Source: a virus. From it: a DNA stretch of 28,797 nucleotides. This document shows positions 20,502-28,101 of the stretch, one piece after another. Every line of letters begins with the position of its first letter. The stretch's first letter is position 1. The DNA is taken from IMG/VR virus record IMGVR_UViG_3300038551_000082, positions 1 to 28,797 of that record. One strand, written 5' to 3'. The position numbers were made by a program, and so were the translations under genes. Below the pieces are notes generated by a model that saw only the letters and a program-made list of their open reading frames with translations, made no database searches and was not told the DNA's origin.

Positions 20502-20756
20502 TCAAGGCGCCGATATCGTAATATCGATCCTTCCATTGCCTGGATTATCGGCAACGGTAATGGTCACGCCAGCGCCGGCGATGAGATTTATCGTGGGCGC
20601 TACTCCGATTCTCGTGCCATCCTTCTGCACGATGATCCGCTCGTTGACGGCATTTGCGGTCGTGCGCCAGATCTGTGAGAGCCGCAGCACGAGCCTGTCG
20701 AGGTAATCCTGCCTGTTATCTGGCCTTGGGATGAGTGGATCGCTATTGATGATCAT
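20502..20756 (-). CDS. small structural-type protein (84 aa)
   Basis: A short protein with a helical N-terminal half (QDYLDRLVLRLSQIWRTTAN) and a beta-rich, Gly/Thr/Ile C-terminal half (TINLIAGAGVTITVADNPGN) like the repeat ends of fibre or baseplate proteins. I do not recognise the family. It follows the gp10-like gene by 2 bp, and its TGA is the base next to the nested palindrome. A minor tail protein is a fair guess from position. Confidence 0.65.
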   Translation of the reverse strand: MIINSDPLIPRPDNRQDYLDRLVLRLSQIWRTTANAVNERIIVQKDGTRIGVAPTINLIAGAGVTITVADNPGNGRIDITISAP

Positions 20757-20758
20757 GA

Positions 20759-22204
20759 TTATATGCTGCCGCGCTGCGATGCCTGCACGATCAGATCGGT
20801 GATCTCGACATCGCCGGTAAAGGAGATCCCGAATTTATGCCACTTGGAGCTTGCCAACAGATCCCACTTGCCCTCGTAGAGTTGCTTACCCGTATCGCCA
20901 GTTACAAATGTAGTGCCATACTCGTTGGAGTATGCATGATCCAGCAGAGCATTGTCGGGCTCCTCGAGGAAGCGCGGACGAACATCACGAATCATCGTCC
21001 AACGCACATCATCTCCGTAGGTACCGGTTTCGAGGCTCGAATCCATGTGCCCTCCGGCTGCCCTGTACAGGATCTTATCGCTCTCCACCCAGGTCGGCAC
21101 CGAGATGCTCGGGATCAGAATCGATGAATTATACTGCACCCAGGATGGTATATCGGCATAAGTGCTGTACAGCCCGCCGAGGCCGAGGTAGGTGACCCCT
21201 GGCAGGGGCACCATGCCCGCCGCATTGACGACGCGCTCGACGACCCCGAACTGGCCAGTTTTGATGTTGTAGATCAGTGCCTTATTGCAAACATCGTCGC
21301 CCTTGTCTGCTGATACGTAATGCCACCAGCATTGGCCGTTGACATTATCGTAGTACCCGATCGTGCGGTGCAGGTAATTGAGATCTACCTGTGCAAAAAA
21401 CCAGTCCCTGACTTTATCGCCGATGGGCACTGGCCGGACCCCGTCGAACTGGTAGATATTATCCAGCCCGATGAAATAATGCATATTGCCGGTGCTGATT
21501 ACGCCGTGCGGCGTGATGCATCCTATGCCGCCCGGCACCACGGCCCACTGCCAGACGATCGGATAGCCCGAGTAACTGCCGACGAAAATTCCATCATGCT
21601 TATAGGCCGCGAACCCTGAGCCCAATGCTTCGAGCGCCGCGATCGGCCCAGGTACGTCGACGAGTCGCCCGGTCGTGCACTGCGTGATCTGGCTCGGAGT
21701 CCAGTCGCTTATGTCGAAGAGCCCGCTGCACCACCACCGATCGGGCTGATCTCCGTAGGTAGCCTCGTTGGTATCTGCGAGCATCGCAAATCCACCAGAT
21801 ACGGCAACGAGCGATGCCTTCGGGCCACCGGAGATGTAGGCAAATGCTCCTGATTCGGATGATTGCAGGTTGGCGTACTTGTTCGCGGCAATCGTGGAAT
21901 CGCCGAACTGGGCAAAGCTCCAGCGAGAATTGCCGACCGCATATCCGCCACCCGCGCTGCGATCCGTCCATGTCGCGCCGGAGTCTTCGTAAATCGCCGA
22001 TGCCGTGCCGGCGAATTTGCGGTGAGAGCCATCGAGCTTTGCGATTGCCACGACCGATGTGGCATCCTCGGTAAGCGCCGGCAATCCACCATCGATTCCG
22101 CTGGCGACGCCGGAGTACCCGACCAGCGTCGGAGCCATGTTGGTTACGGCGACCAGCACGCCGGGGATCGTGTGCGGAACATCCGGGGCAAAATCCAGTG
22201 GCAT
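20759..22204 (-). CDS. packaged-DNA stabilisation protein, P22 gp10-like
   Basis: This 481-residue protein is the likely tail-hub ring that plugs the portal channel after packaging. It is almost all beta, with repeated blade-like segments (AYKHDGIFVGSYSG, GIGCITPHGVISTGNMHYFI, LDNIYQFDGVRPVPIGDKVR, WHYVSADKGDDVCNKALIYN), as in the beta-propeller of P22 gp10. The sequence IYQFDG...PI corresponds to a common signature of such proteins. The neighbours support it: the adaptor gene is directly upstream, as gp4 precedes gp10 in P22. The ATG at 22204 follows the adaptor stop by 6 bp. Confidence 0.85.
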   Translation of the reverse strand: MPLDFAPDVPHTIPGVLVAVTNMAPTLVGYSGVASGIDGGLPALTEDATSVVAIAKLDGSHRKFAGTASAIYEDSGATWTDRSAGGGYAVGNSRWSFAQFGDSTIAANKYANLQSSESGAFAYISGGPKASLVAVSGGFAMLADTNEATYGDQPDRWWCSGLFDISDWTPSQITQCTTGRLVDVPGPIAALEALGSGFAAYKHDGIFVGSYSGYPIVWQWAVVPGGIGCITPHGVISTGNMHYFIGLDNIYQFDGVRPVPIGDKVRDWFFAQVDLNYLHRTIGYYDNVNGQCWWHYVSADKGDDVCNKALIYNIKTGQFGVVERVVNAAGMVPLPGVTYLGLGGLYSTYADIPSWVQYNSSILIPSISVPTWVESDKILYRAAGGHMDSSLETGTYGDDVRWTMIRDVRPRFLEEPDNALLDHAYSNEYGTTFVTGDTGKQLYEGKWDLLASSKWHKFGISFTGDVEITDLIVQASQRGSI

Positions 22205-22210
22205 CGTTGA

Positions 22211-23407
22211 TTACCCAGCAGTGATGTCGTACCCGCCGGCACCGTACAGGACTGACAGGTCCGGGCGCATGACCAGATTCGACCGCACCGAGGAATTGGC
22301 CTCGTTGATCGCAGAGCTGAGGAGCTCGCCCCACAGAGCTGCGCGCCCGTCATCGCCGATGAAGGGAGCCGATACGAGCAGTGCCGAGTACAGATACAGA
22401 TCAGGGTATGCCTCGGATATCGGATTCGTGCCGTCCGCAAGCATATTCAAGCGCTTGCGATAGATCAACGAATACGCATAGACGCCGTTGGCCTTGCGTT
22501 CGAAGTTGAGCCGCGAGGTAATGCAATAGTAGCGCGGCCGTCCAGCCGCTGATGTCGCCGCCATCTTCGATAGTTCTTCGGGCGATATTTCCCGAAGCTC
22601 GATGCCCTGATCATCCACCAGCGATACCGTGGATAGGTATCTCAATGGCAGAGTTACATAGTTAACGTCGGAGCTCGGGACTATCTGCGTAATCTCGAGC
22701 ATCAACGATAGTTTTATCAGCCGATTAAGGCGCGCCTCGCCGAACCGAATGAAATCAGGAATTCTGGCGTCGAGGTCGCTCCGGTGAAGCCATGCCTTGA
22801 CGGCGCTCACGATTTCTGCGTATGTCATATCGCCCTCGGGCGGCTCCTCGTATTCGCTCGCCTCGCCAAAAAATGTATCTGCCGATTGTGTTACCGATAG
22901 CGTCCCGGTAATTTCGACCGCGGAATCAGAGCCTGAGAATGTATCGCCAGCCTGCGTGACGGCAAGCACGCCGGAGATGGCGACAGCACCGCTCGACGCC
23001 AGTGTATCGCCAGCCTGCGTGACGGCGATCGTGCCGCTGACGAGTACCGTCCCCGCACTCGCCAGTGCATCCGGCTCCTGGGTGGCGGCCAGCGCTCCAA
23101 GCACAGCCGTGCCGGATGTCCCGGAAAATGTGTCGTCCGCCTGCGTAACCGCGATGGTGCCGGACACCAGCACCGAACCGGCCGACGCCAGCGTGTCTGC
23201 GGCTTGGGTAGCGGCCAGAGCTCCAGCGATGGCAACCGCGCCTGCAGCTGCCAGGGCATCACCAGCCTGAACCGCGGCAAGCACGCCGCTGATGCCACCA
23301 CCACCCTCGCCGATGATCTGCAGCCAGCCATCCGGATAAACACGCGATACCGATGATGCGCCAGAGCTCTGCGTCCATCCGGCTGGCGTAATCCTCGAGA
23401 CGGCCAT
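22211..23407 (-). CDS. head-tail adaptor (gp4/SU10-like) fused to seven 21-residue repeats
   Basis: A 398-residue protein in two parts. Residues 39-184 are seven repeats of about 21 residues (unit GTIAVTQAGDTLASSGAV). Residues 194-398 start with MTYAEIVSAVKAWLHRSDLD and continue with IPDFIRFGEARLNRLIK and TLPLRYLSTVSLVDDQG, the pattern of gp4/SU10-type adaptors, which are normally independent proteins of about 170-210 residues. An ATG at 22828 with GAGGG 5 bases upstream could start a free 204-residue adaptor from within the same frame. The repeats resemble those of phage spike or decoration proteins. Either a true fusion or a dual-start gene. Confidence 0.85.
   Translation of the reverse strand: MAVSRITPAGWTQSSGASSVSRVYPDGWLQIIGEGGGGISGVLAAVQAGDALAAAGAVAIAGALAATQAADTLASAGSVLVSGTIAVTQADDTFSGTSGTAVLGALAATQEPDALASAGTVLVSGTIAVTQAGDTLASSGAVAISGVLAVTQAGDTFSGSDSAVEITGTLSVTQSADTFFGEASEYEEPPEGDMTYAEIVSAVKAWLHRSDLDARIPDFIRFGEARLNRLIKLSLMLEITQIVPSSDVNYVTLPLRYLSTVSLVDDQGIELREISPEELSKMAATSAAGRPRYYCITSRLNFERKANGVYAYSLIYRKRLNMLADGTNPISEAYPDLYLYSALLVSAPFIGDDGRAALWGELLSSAINEANSSVRSNLVMRPDLSVLYGAGGYDITAG
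22826..22839 (-). promoter_or_regulatory. possible internal ribosome site and start for a free adaptor
   Basis: GAGGG followed after CGAT by ATG (22826-22828) lies exactly at the junction between the repeat region and the adaptor domain. It would allow a second, shorter product from the same frame. This is inference from spacing and motif. Confidence 0.4.
22856..23293. repeat. seven tandem units of about 63 bp in the adaptor gene
   Basis: The units share blocks such as GTATCGCCAGCCTGCGTGAC and encode 21-residue beta repeats with a conserved VTQAGDT core. The unit length is a multiple of 3, so copy number could vary without a frameshift. Confidence 0.85.
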
Positions 23408-23414
23408 CAGCGTG

Positions 23415-24692
23415 TCAGCTCAATCCGCGGATCTGCGGATCAACGTAGACGGTATAAGCTCCGGCGACCTTGACGGACACTGAGATAGGCCCGGCTTCCG
23501 CTGGCGTTATCGAGCTCGACGGCGCCAGCTTGCCGCTCCACGTCGTACCGCCTCCGGTCCAACTGGCGCTTCCTGATGCCTGATTGGTCCCTGTCGCGCC
23601 AAGAGGTGCCGCATCGTTGACGATGGTTGCCTTGGTAGAGCCGCTCGTGCCTTTGTACGACCAATCAGACCAGACCTCGTTATCCTTGTACGCCGTCGAT
23701 GATCCATTGCGCAGAATTTCGAGGAATGGAGTTATCGCAGATGTGCCGGTATGATGTACCGAGATCGCGGGAGCTTGGTAAGGATTTTGTAAGCTTGCAT
23801 TGGTTCCGGTTACGACCCAGCTTAAATCAACGTCCGCGATATTATCATTGGCGTAGATTGATGAGCTTATTATTGTCTTTCCTTGATAATTCTCGTGGAT
23901 TAAATGGTAATGCTCATCTCCAACCGCGCAATCGTATAAATATGCCTCGGCACCATTAATGCTCGGTGAATACAAGATATTGGTCGAGCCGAGCTTGCAA
24001 TTGAATAATTCCGATATCGTCGAGGTAGAATTATCGTATATCAATGCAACAGAGCCCAAAGCAGAGAAATCACAGCCGATGGCCTTGAAATATCCCAATG
24101 TTACATCGAGGAATCTGGTGCTATGAATCGATCCTGCAGGATCTATCGAGCAATCGCGAAATAGAGCGTACCCTCGTAATAATGTTTCATGATTGTTGGC
24201 GCCAAACTTGAATACGCATCCGATCAGTTCCACGGTTACTCTGCAGCTTGTACTCAGTACTCCAATATTTATTCCAGTGTTTGTATTGTTATTAGGAGTC
24301 TCCAATCTACATTGAATGCATGTTATATTCGATGGCGCAGTAGTTCCCAGATTAATACTACCCCCGCTGCTGCCAGAATTGGTTTTAAGAGTTAGCCCGA
24401 AGATGGTTACTGGCCCGCCAGTAAAGGTGATACTAATGCCCGTGGTGGATGTGCCATACAATGTCGCGCCGACAGTTGGCGTAGTGCCGCCATTAGTAGC
24501 GCTGATTACGTATGTATTGGCGGGATATGCTACCGTGAGGGCCGATGTCAGCTCCTCATTGTGCGTATGATCTACATACAATGTATCGCCGGTAGCCAAC
24601 AATGCCGCTCCCGCGGCAAATGTCGTCTTGGCGGTTGCCCAGCTGGTCCCCGTCGTGTTGTCGCCGGATGCTGCTACGTAATATGCTGTCAT
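23415..24692 (-). CDS. beta-helix (pectate-lyase-like) virion protein
   Basis: A 425-residue protein. It begins MTAYYVAASGDNTTGTSW, and LLATGDTLYVDHTHNE is the usual opening of parallel beta-helix proteins with the repeated DTLYV motif. Short repeated strands follow (LYDCAVGDEHYHLI, LFNCKLGSTNILYS). The C-terminal 90 residues (VWSDWSYKGTSGSTKATIVN) look like a separate beta domain. Such proteins are tailspikes, decoration or capsid-surface proteins; a glycan-degrading activity is possible but no catalytic set is evident. Its middle (about 23,760-24,330) is visibly more AT-rich than its neighbours, a sign of transfer. Met at 24692 overlaps the upstream stop (ATGA). Confidence 0.8.
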   Translation of the reverse strand: MTAYYVAASGDNTTGTSWATAKTTFAAGAALLATGDTLYVDHTHNEELTSALTVAYPANTYVISATNGGTTPTVGATLYGTSTTGISITFTGGPVTIFGLTLKTNSGSSGGSINLGTTAPSNITCIQCRLETPNNNTNTGINIGVLSTSCRVTVELIGCVFKFGANNHETLLRGYALFRDCSIDPAGSIHSTRFLDVTLGYFKAIGCDFSALGSVALIYDNSTSTISELFNCKLGSTNILYSPSINGAEAYLYDCAVGDEHYHLIHENYQGKTIISSSIYANDNIADVDLSWVVTGTNASLQNPYQAPAISVHHTGTSAITPFLEILRNGSSTAYKDNEVWSDWSYKGTSGSTKATIVNDAAPLGATGTNQASGSASWTGGGTTWSGKLAPSSSITPAEAGPISVSVKVAGAYTVYVDPQIRGLS

Positions 24693-24898
24693 GGCAGCTG
24701 GGCCTCGAATTCCTGGGCAGCCCACATCTCGTCAACATGTGGCACCAGTCCGGCGAGCATGCTCGCCTGATTGACATCGCTTGCGGCTTCGTGAGCCATG
24801 CAATACACCGTGCCATCGTCAGCTGTAAATTCGCACAAATACTGCGACGTCGCGGCATTGATAATGGCAGTCGAAATCACCGATGCTTGCGTGCTCAT
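24689..24898 (-). CDS. small hypothetical protein (69 aa)
   Basis: Unknown. It has a beta hairpin-like part (YLCEFTADDGTVYCMAHEAA) with two Cys and a helical end (HVDEMWAAQEFEAQL). Its start and stop overlap both neighbours as ATGA, and it sits among small genes between coat and beta-helix genes, so a minor capsid or assembly role is possible. No family recognised. Confidence 0.68.
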   Translation of the reverse strand: MSTQASVISTAIINAATSQYLCEFTADDGTVYCMAHEAASDVNQASMLAGLVPHVDEMWAAQEFEAQLP

Positions 24899-25182
24899 AG
24901 ATCGGCCTCATCGAGGATTTCTTGATAGCGTTCTGCGATCGGAATTATCCGATCATTGACGAAGGTGTTCCATTCAGAAGAGGTCAAGCTCTTATTATAA
25001 GCATTATTATAGCTATTTCTGACCTCGTTGCTCGTGAAGGTGCCATCGAGCACGCGCTGGTACAGCCACCAGACGAGCCGGGCGAAGGCTTCCTTGTCAT
25101 TGGCTTGATATGCTTTCTTGACTGCATCCCAAAACCGAGCCGCGAACTCGGCTTTGGTTTGCTTGGTCAGTGTAAGAGCCAT
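24895..25182 (-). CDS. small helical hypothetical protein (95 aa)
   Basis: This protein is almost entirely helical (AEFAARFWDAVKKAYQANDK, then YQRVLDGTFTSNEVRNSYN), with no Cys or membrane segment. ATG 25182 has AGAGGA about 6 bases upstream and is preferred over the ATG two codons earlier, which leaves no spacing. Unknown function; it is in the operon of small head genes. Confidence 0.68.
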   Translation of the reverse strand: MALTLTKQTKAEFAARFWDAVKKAYQANDKEAFARLVWWLYQRVLDGTFTSNEVRNSYNNAYNKSLTSSEWNTFVNDRIIPIAERYQEILDEADL

Positions 25183-25194
25183 TGGCATCCTCTT

Positions 25195-25608
25195 TTACGC
25201 ATTACCAGCCGTGAACGATGCCGATGTGATCGTCACGGTTTGCGATGTGGTGATGCTGGTGTTGTCGAGCGTGATGTCGCCGCCTCCGCCCGTTGCTGTA
25301 ATGGTGCCCTGGGTATGTACCGTGGTACCGGTAGAGTCTTTGATCCGCCAATGCCCGGCTGTGCCATCGGCTGTAGCAGTGCCGCTCCATGTCCCGGCCT
25401 TGTAGACAACGCCGGCATCAGGCGTGCCCGGCGTGCCGAGCCAGTCGGATGGAAGGGTAATCTCGACGAGCAGGGTGCCACTATCGGCAGCTGCACAGTT
25501 CGCCGGCTTCGAGCCGGTGCTGATCCTGAGCTTGGGCGCGGTGCCGATCGTGGTTTCTATCTGCCCAAGCTGGTTATTCCGGAGAGTCACCGAATATTGG
25601 ATTGCCAT
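25195..25608 (-). CDS. small structural protein of a common phage type
   Basis: A 137-residue protein. MAIQYSVTLRNNQLGQIETT, with IGTAPKLRISTGSKPANCA, LVEITLPSDWLG and TWSGTATADGTAGHWRIKDS, matches a well-represented group found beside coat genes in tailed phages, possibly a decoration or minor capsid protein. Beta-rich throughout, ending in a Gly/Thr stretch. It lies just after the terminator that follows the coat gene, so it is expressed at a lower level. Confidence 0.78.
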   Translation of the reverse strand: MAIQYSVTLRNNQLGQIETTIGTAPKLRISTGSKPANCAAADSGTLLVEITLPSDWLGTPGTPDAGVVYKAGTWSGTATADGTAGHWRIKDSTGTTVHTQGTITATGGGGDITLDNTSITTSQTVTITSASFTAGNA

Positions 25609-25625
25609 GATTCATAGGCCTCTAG

Positions 25626-25649
25626 AAAAAACCCCGGCCGTAGCCGGGG
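25626..25649 (-). terminator. intrinsic terminator after the coat gene
   Basis: On the minus strand CCCCGGC and GCCGGGG form a perfect 7-bp stem around TACG, followed directly by a run of six T. It lies in the 67-bp gap downstream of the coat gene. Read-through would supply the genes that follow. Confidence 0.92.
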
Positions 25650-25675
25650 TGGAGCAACGCACACACACGGGAGAA

Positions 25676-26872
25676 TTAGTTGCTGAAGATCCTGCACGCA
25701 AGCTCCGGATATAGAGTTTTGTAGCCATATTGAACATCTATACGGCATGGGAACTCATCATCCGATATCGTGTACTGGCGGATCAGCCGCATCGAGATGC
25801 CGTCGAAAACCTCTTGTCGCGCGAAGTCTACGCCATCCGGCATTACAAGAGGTTGGGTCGCGAAGGCGAATGCTTCCTTGTGATACACGACCGATGGGTA
25901 GTAGTACTCGCTCGCGCCAGCACCGACCTTGACGATCGCGGCATTATCTGCCCAGCCCGCGGCAACCACATTTTGCTTGCCGCCAGAGGTATAGATTGCC
26001 GGCGAAACATCGATAGCGCCGGCACCGCCGGCGTAATCGGCTGTCACGACGAAGTTCTGAAGCACGCCAGTCGTCGCCTTGCTCTCCGGATGCACCCGAT
26101 AGCAGCCGGCAACCGTGATGACATCGCCGGCCTTGAACGTGGTCGTCCCGGTATCGACGGTCAACGTGCTATCGCCATTGGTAGTTTGGGCGCCCTGTAC
26201 CAGATAGGTCGTGGTTTTCGCCGCAGTACCGGTAAGTTGCGAGGATAAGAGGCTCGACTCGGAGAAATCGAATCCGGCGAGCATGCCGATCGTGCCTTCG
26301 CGATTCTGTTTGGCAATCTCCTTCTGCTCGTTGAACAATCCCTTGAGCTCGCCTACCACGGCAACGTTGTCATCGGTATTGAGCAGAGCCGTGCGATCGC
26401 CCATCGGAGCAAGGTTATTCTGCAGCACTCCGCGGGCGGCCATGAGCTTTGCAAAGGTCAGGGTCGCCCCGTCGTTGTCGACCGCGTTGTAGACATCCTT
26501 GACCATGTTCAGCGCATCGGCTTCGATATTGGCCGCCAGCACAGACATTGCTGGGCGAAGGTAATTTTTCGAGAAGTCGTTGATATGCATCGACAAATCG
26601 TTTGTCGTGAAATGCAGGTCGACGCCCTTTCGGGTCGATGTTTGCAAGGTCTGGCTTTCCTCGGCCGTGTCTTGCACGGACAAGGTTACGCCTGAACGCA
26701 CTACGTACTTGTTGGGCTTCTTGATCAGGATAGATCCGCCATTCGGCGAGCCTCCGATCTTGAACCGATCATCGTATTGCCGATCGATGGATCCGACAAA
26801 TGTAAGCTTCTGGTGGAGAAGGCGCTGCGCCTCGCGCAGAACCTCCGTGGAGGTAATGATCGTGTTTGCCAT
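25676..26872 (-). CDS. major capsid (coat) protein, P22 gp5-like
   Basis: A 398-residue coat protein, somewhat shorter than the 430 of P22 gp5. It opens MANTIITSTEVLREAQRLLH, continues IKKPNKYVVRSGVTLSVQDT with HFTTNDLSMHINDFSKNYLR, and has the late PSVVYHKEAFAFATQPLVMP and MRLIRQYTISDDEFPCRIDV, which are the signature of P22-type coat proteins. The central part (TTNGDSTLTVDTGTTTFKAG) suggests an inserted Ig-like or telokin-type domain, as in P22. Scaffold lies immediately upstream with no gap, and a strong terminator lies downstream. Confidence 0.95.
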   Translation of the reverse strand: MANTIITSTEVLREAQRLLHQKLTFVGSIDRQYDDRFKIGGSPNGGSILIKKPNKYVVRSGVTLSVQDTAEESQTLQTSTRKGVDLHFTTNDLSMHINDFSKNYLRPAMSVLAANIEADALNMVKDVYNAVDNDGATLTFAKLMAARGVLQNNLAPMGDRTALLNTDDNVAVVGELKGLFNEQKEIAKQNREGTIGMLAGFDFSESSLLSSQLTGTAAKTTTYLVQGAQTTNGDSTLTVDTGTTTFKAGDVITVAGCYRVHPESKATTGVLQNFVVTADYAGGAGAIDVSPAIYTSGGKQNVVAAGWADNAAIVKVGAGASEYYYPSVVYHKEAFAFATQPLVMPDGVDFARQEVFDGISMRLIRQYTISDDEFPCRIDVQYGYKTLYPELACRIFSN

Positions 26873-27763
26873 TTAATTGCCTGCCAGCTGTTTGTTGCGA
26901 TGTTTCATCCACTCGTCGATACTCATTTTGTCGGGGGAGCGCATCCCTGCAGATCGTCCAGTCAGGCTTTTCGCCGGCACAGCCGGCTCAGCATCTTTTG
27001 GCTTCGATGCGGCTTTTGCCATCATCTCGTCGTAGAGCCGCGCCTTGTTTACGATCTTGATATGCGCCGCAATTGGAGTTCCGCGGATCTCAGCCTCGGA
27101 AATCCCATGTTTGATCGCATAGGCGACTATCTTTTCGCCAACATCAACCGACCATCCCGCAACATCTCTAGCCAGCTCACTTCGGCCTTGCTGCAGCAAC
27201 TTGGCGCGCTCTGCGCGCTGTTGCATTTCAGTGGCTTGGTGTTTTTGCTGCATCTGTGCAGCGACTTGAGTTGCTTGATCCTTCAATCTTCCGTACTGGA
27301 AGTATGCTTTCTGCGCGGCAACCGGATCGTCATCCGAGAATCGGTTCCAATCCACATTCTGGTACGCTTCCAGCTGGGCGCTCAGCATTGCGAGCTGTCC
27401 ATACTCTTGTTGATACTGCTGTTGCAGTGCCGTAGCTTGTTGCAATTGAGCAGCATACGATTCCAGAGCCTGCCGTTGCTCTGATACTTCCTGGGTCTTG
27501 CGCGTGTAATCCGTCTGCCTCAGCAGAGCTTCGCGCAGCTCTTTCGGTACCGAGTACTTTTTACCTTCGTAATCAACCTCTTCTAGATCTTGTTGGTATT
27601 CCTGTGTGCTAGCGCCTTCCTGGCCTGGGAGCAGGTCGACATCGCCGGTGCCAGCATCTTCTGATGCATCTTCGCCACCCTGTCCGGTAGGCAGGCCTGC
27701 CTGGCCGGTAGGCAGGTGCAGATCACCGGAACCCGGTATCTCGAGAACGGTTTCATCACTCAT
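26873..27763 (-). CDS. capsid scaffolding protein
   Basis: A 296-residue, Gln/Glu-rich, helical protein directly upstream of the coat gene, the usual place for scaffold. The middle is coiled coil (QQATALQQQYQQEYGQLAML, and QVAAQMQQKHQATEMQQRAE), and the end is basic (MSIDEWMKHRNKQLAG), like the coat-binding C-terminal helix-turn-helix of P22 gp8. The acidic N-terminus contains two palindromic elements (LPTGQAGLPTGQGG at 17-30). AAGG lies before the ATG at 27763. The assignment rests on composition, position and the basic tail. Confidence 0.88.
   Translation of the reverse strand: MSDETVLEIPGSGDLHLPTGQAGLPTGQGGEDASEDAGTGDVDLLPGQEGASTQEYQQDLEEVDYEGKKYSVPKELREALLRQTDYTRKTQEVSEQRQALESYAAQLQQATALQQQYQQEYGQLAMLSAQLEAYQNVDWNRFSDDDPVAAQKAYFQYGRLKDQATQVAAQMQQKHQATEMQQRAERAKLLQQGRSELARDVAGWSVDVGEKIVAYAIKHGISEAEIRGTPIAAHIKIVNKARLYDEMMAKAASKPKDAEPAVPAKSLTGRSAGMRSPDKMSIDEWMKHRNKQLAGN
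27679..27716. repeat. tandem palindromic elements in the scaffold gene
   Basis: A left-truncated type A copy (27679-27695) is followed without a gap by a full copy with loop GGCCGGT (27696-27716). They encode LPTGQAGLPTGQG near the N-terminus of the scaffold. This is side-by-side rather than nested placement. Confidence 0.85.
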
Positions 27764-27792
27764 GTGCCTTATTTAGCACACTGTTGCGAAAA

Positions 27793-27847
27793 AAGCAACA
27801 CTACTAATCCGGCGGACGGAGTGCCGCCGCTTAAGCTGGCGTTATGC
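27793..27847 (+). other. integron attC-like recombination site, short form
   Basis: R'' is about AAGCAAC (ending 27799); spacer ACTAC; L'' TAATCCGGCGG (27805-27815); loop; L' CCGCCGCTTAA (27824-27834); spacer GCTGGC; R' GTTATGC (27841-27847). L''/L' pair with CGGCGG/CCGCCG and a bulged A/T part, the spacers are unpaired and 5-6 bases long, and the outer AAC/GTT pair. This is the normal attC layout at about 55 bp. R'' is a weak match to the consensus. Confidence 0.7.
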
Positions 27848-28101
27848 GTCAAATATCCCCCACGCATCACCTGATTTCCGATGATCATTCCAATCATTCA
27901 ATATTCTTGATATAGGCTCTGGCTTAAATACTATGCACAAAGAGATCCACACGATAGGGATAAATAAAAAAGCGATTACAGTTAGAACATTATGCAGTAC
28001 GTTGCGCATAACAATTAGCTCCAGCCGACCCGTAACCGCATCCGGCTTTTGTGGTAAATTTAAAGTTCATCTCAGGCGGTTACGGTCGCCTGAGCATGGC
28101 G
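27842..28101 (+). mobile_element. 260-bp integron-like cassette without an evident gene
   Basis: The boundaries are the G^TT cut points of the two attC-like sites. The R'' of the second site (GCATAAC, 28006-28012) is the exact reverse complement of the R' (GTTATGC) that spans the cassette start, as expected when one excised circle carries its own matching pair. About 165 bp precede that R''. No gene is seen there; TTGATA (27907-27912) and TACTAT (27929-27934), 16 bases apart, could be a promoter pointing out of the cassette. Confidence 0.68.

Noticed and set aside
27770-27798. Promoter for the scaffold gene, TTGCTT and TAAATA on the minus strand
   Set aside because: Spacing is 17 bases, but transcription would begin at or next to the ATG and omit the AAGG ribosome site; the -10 match is weak.
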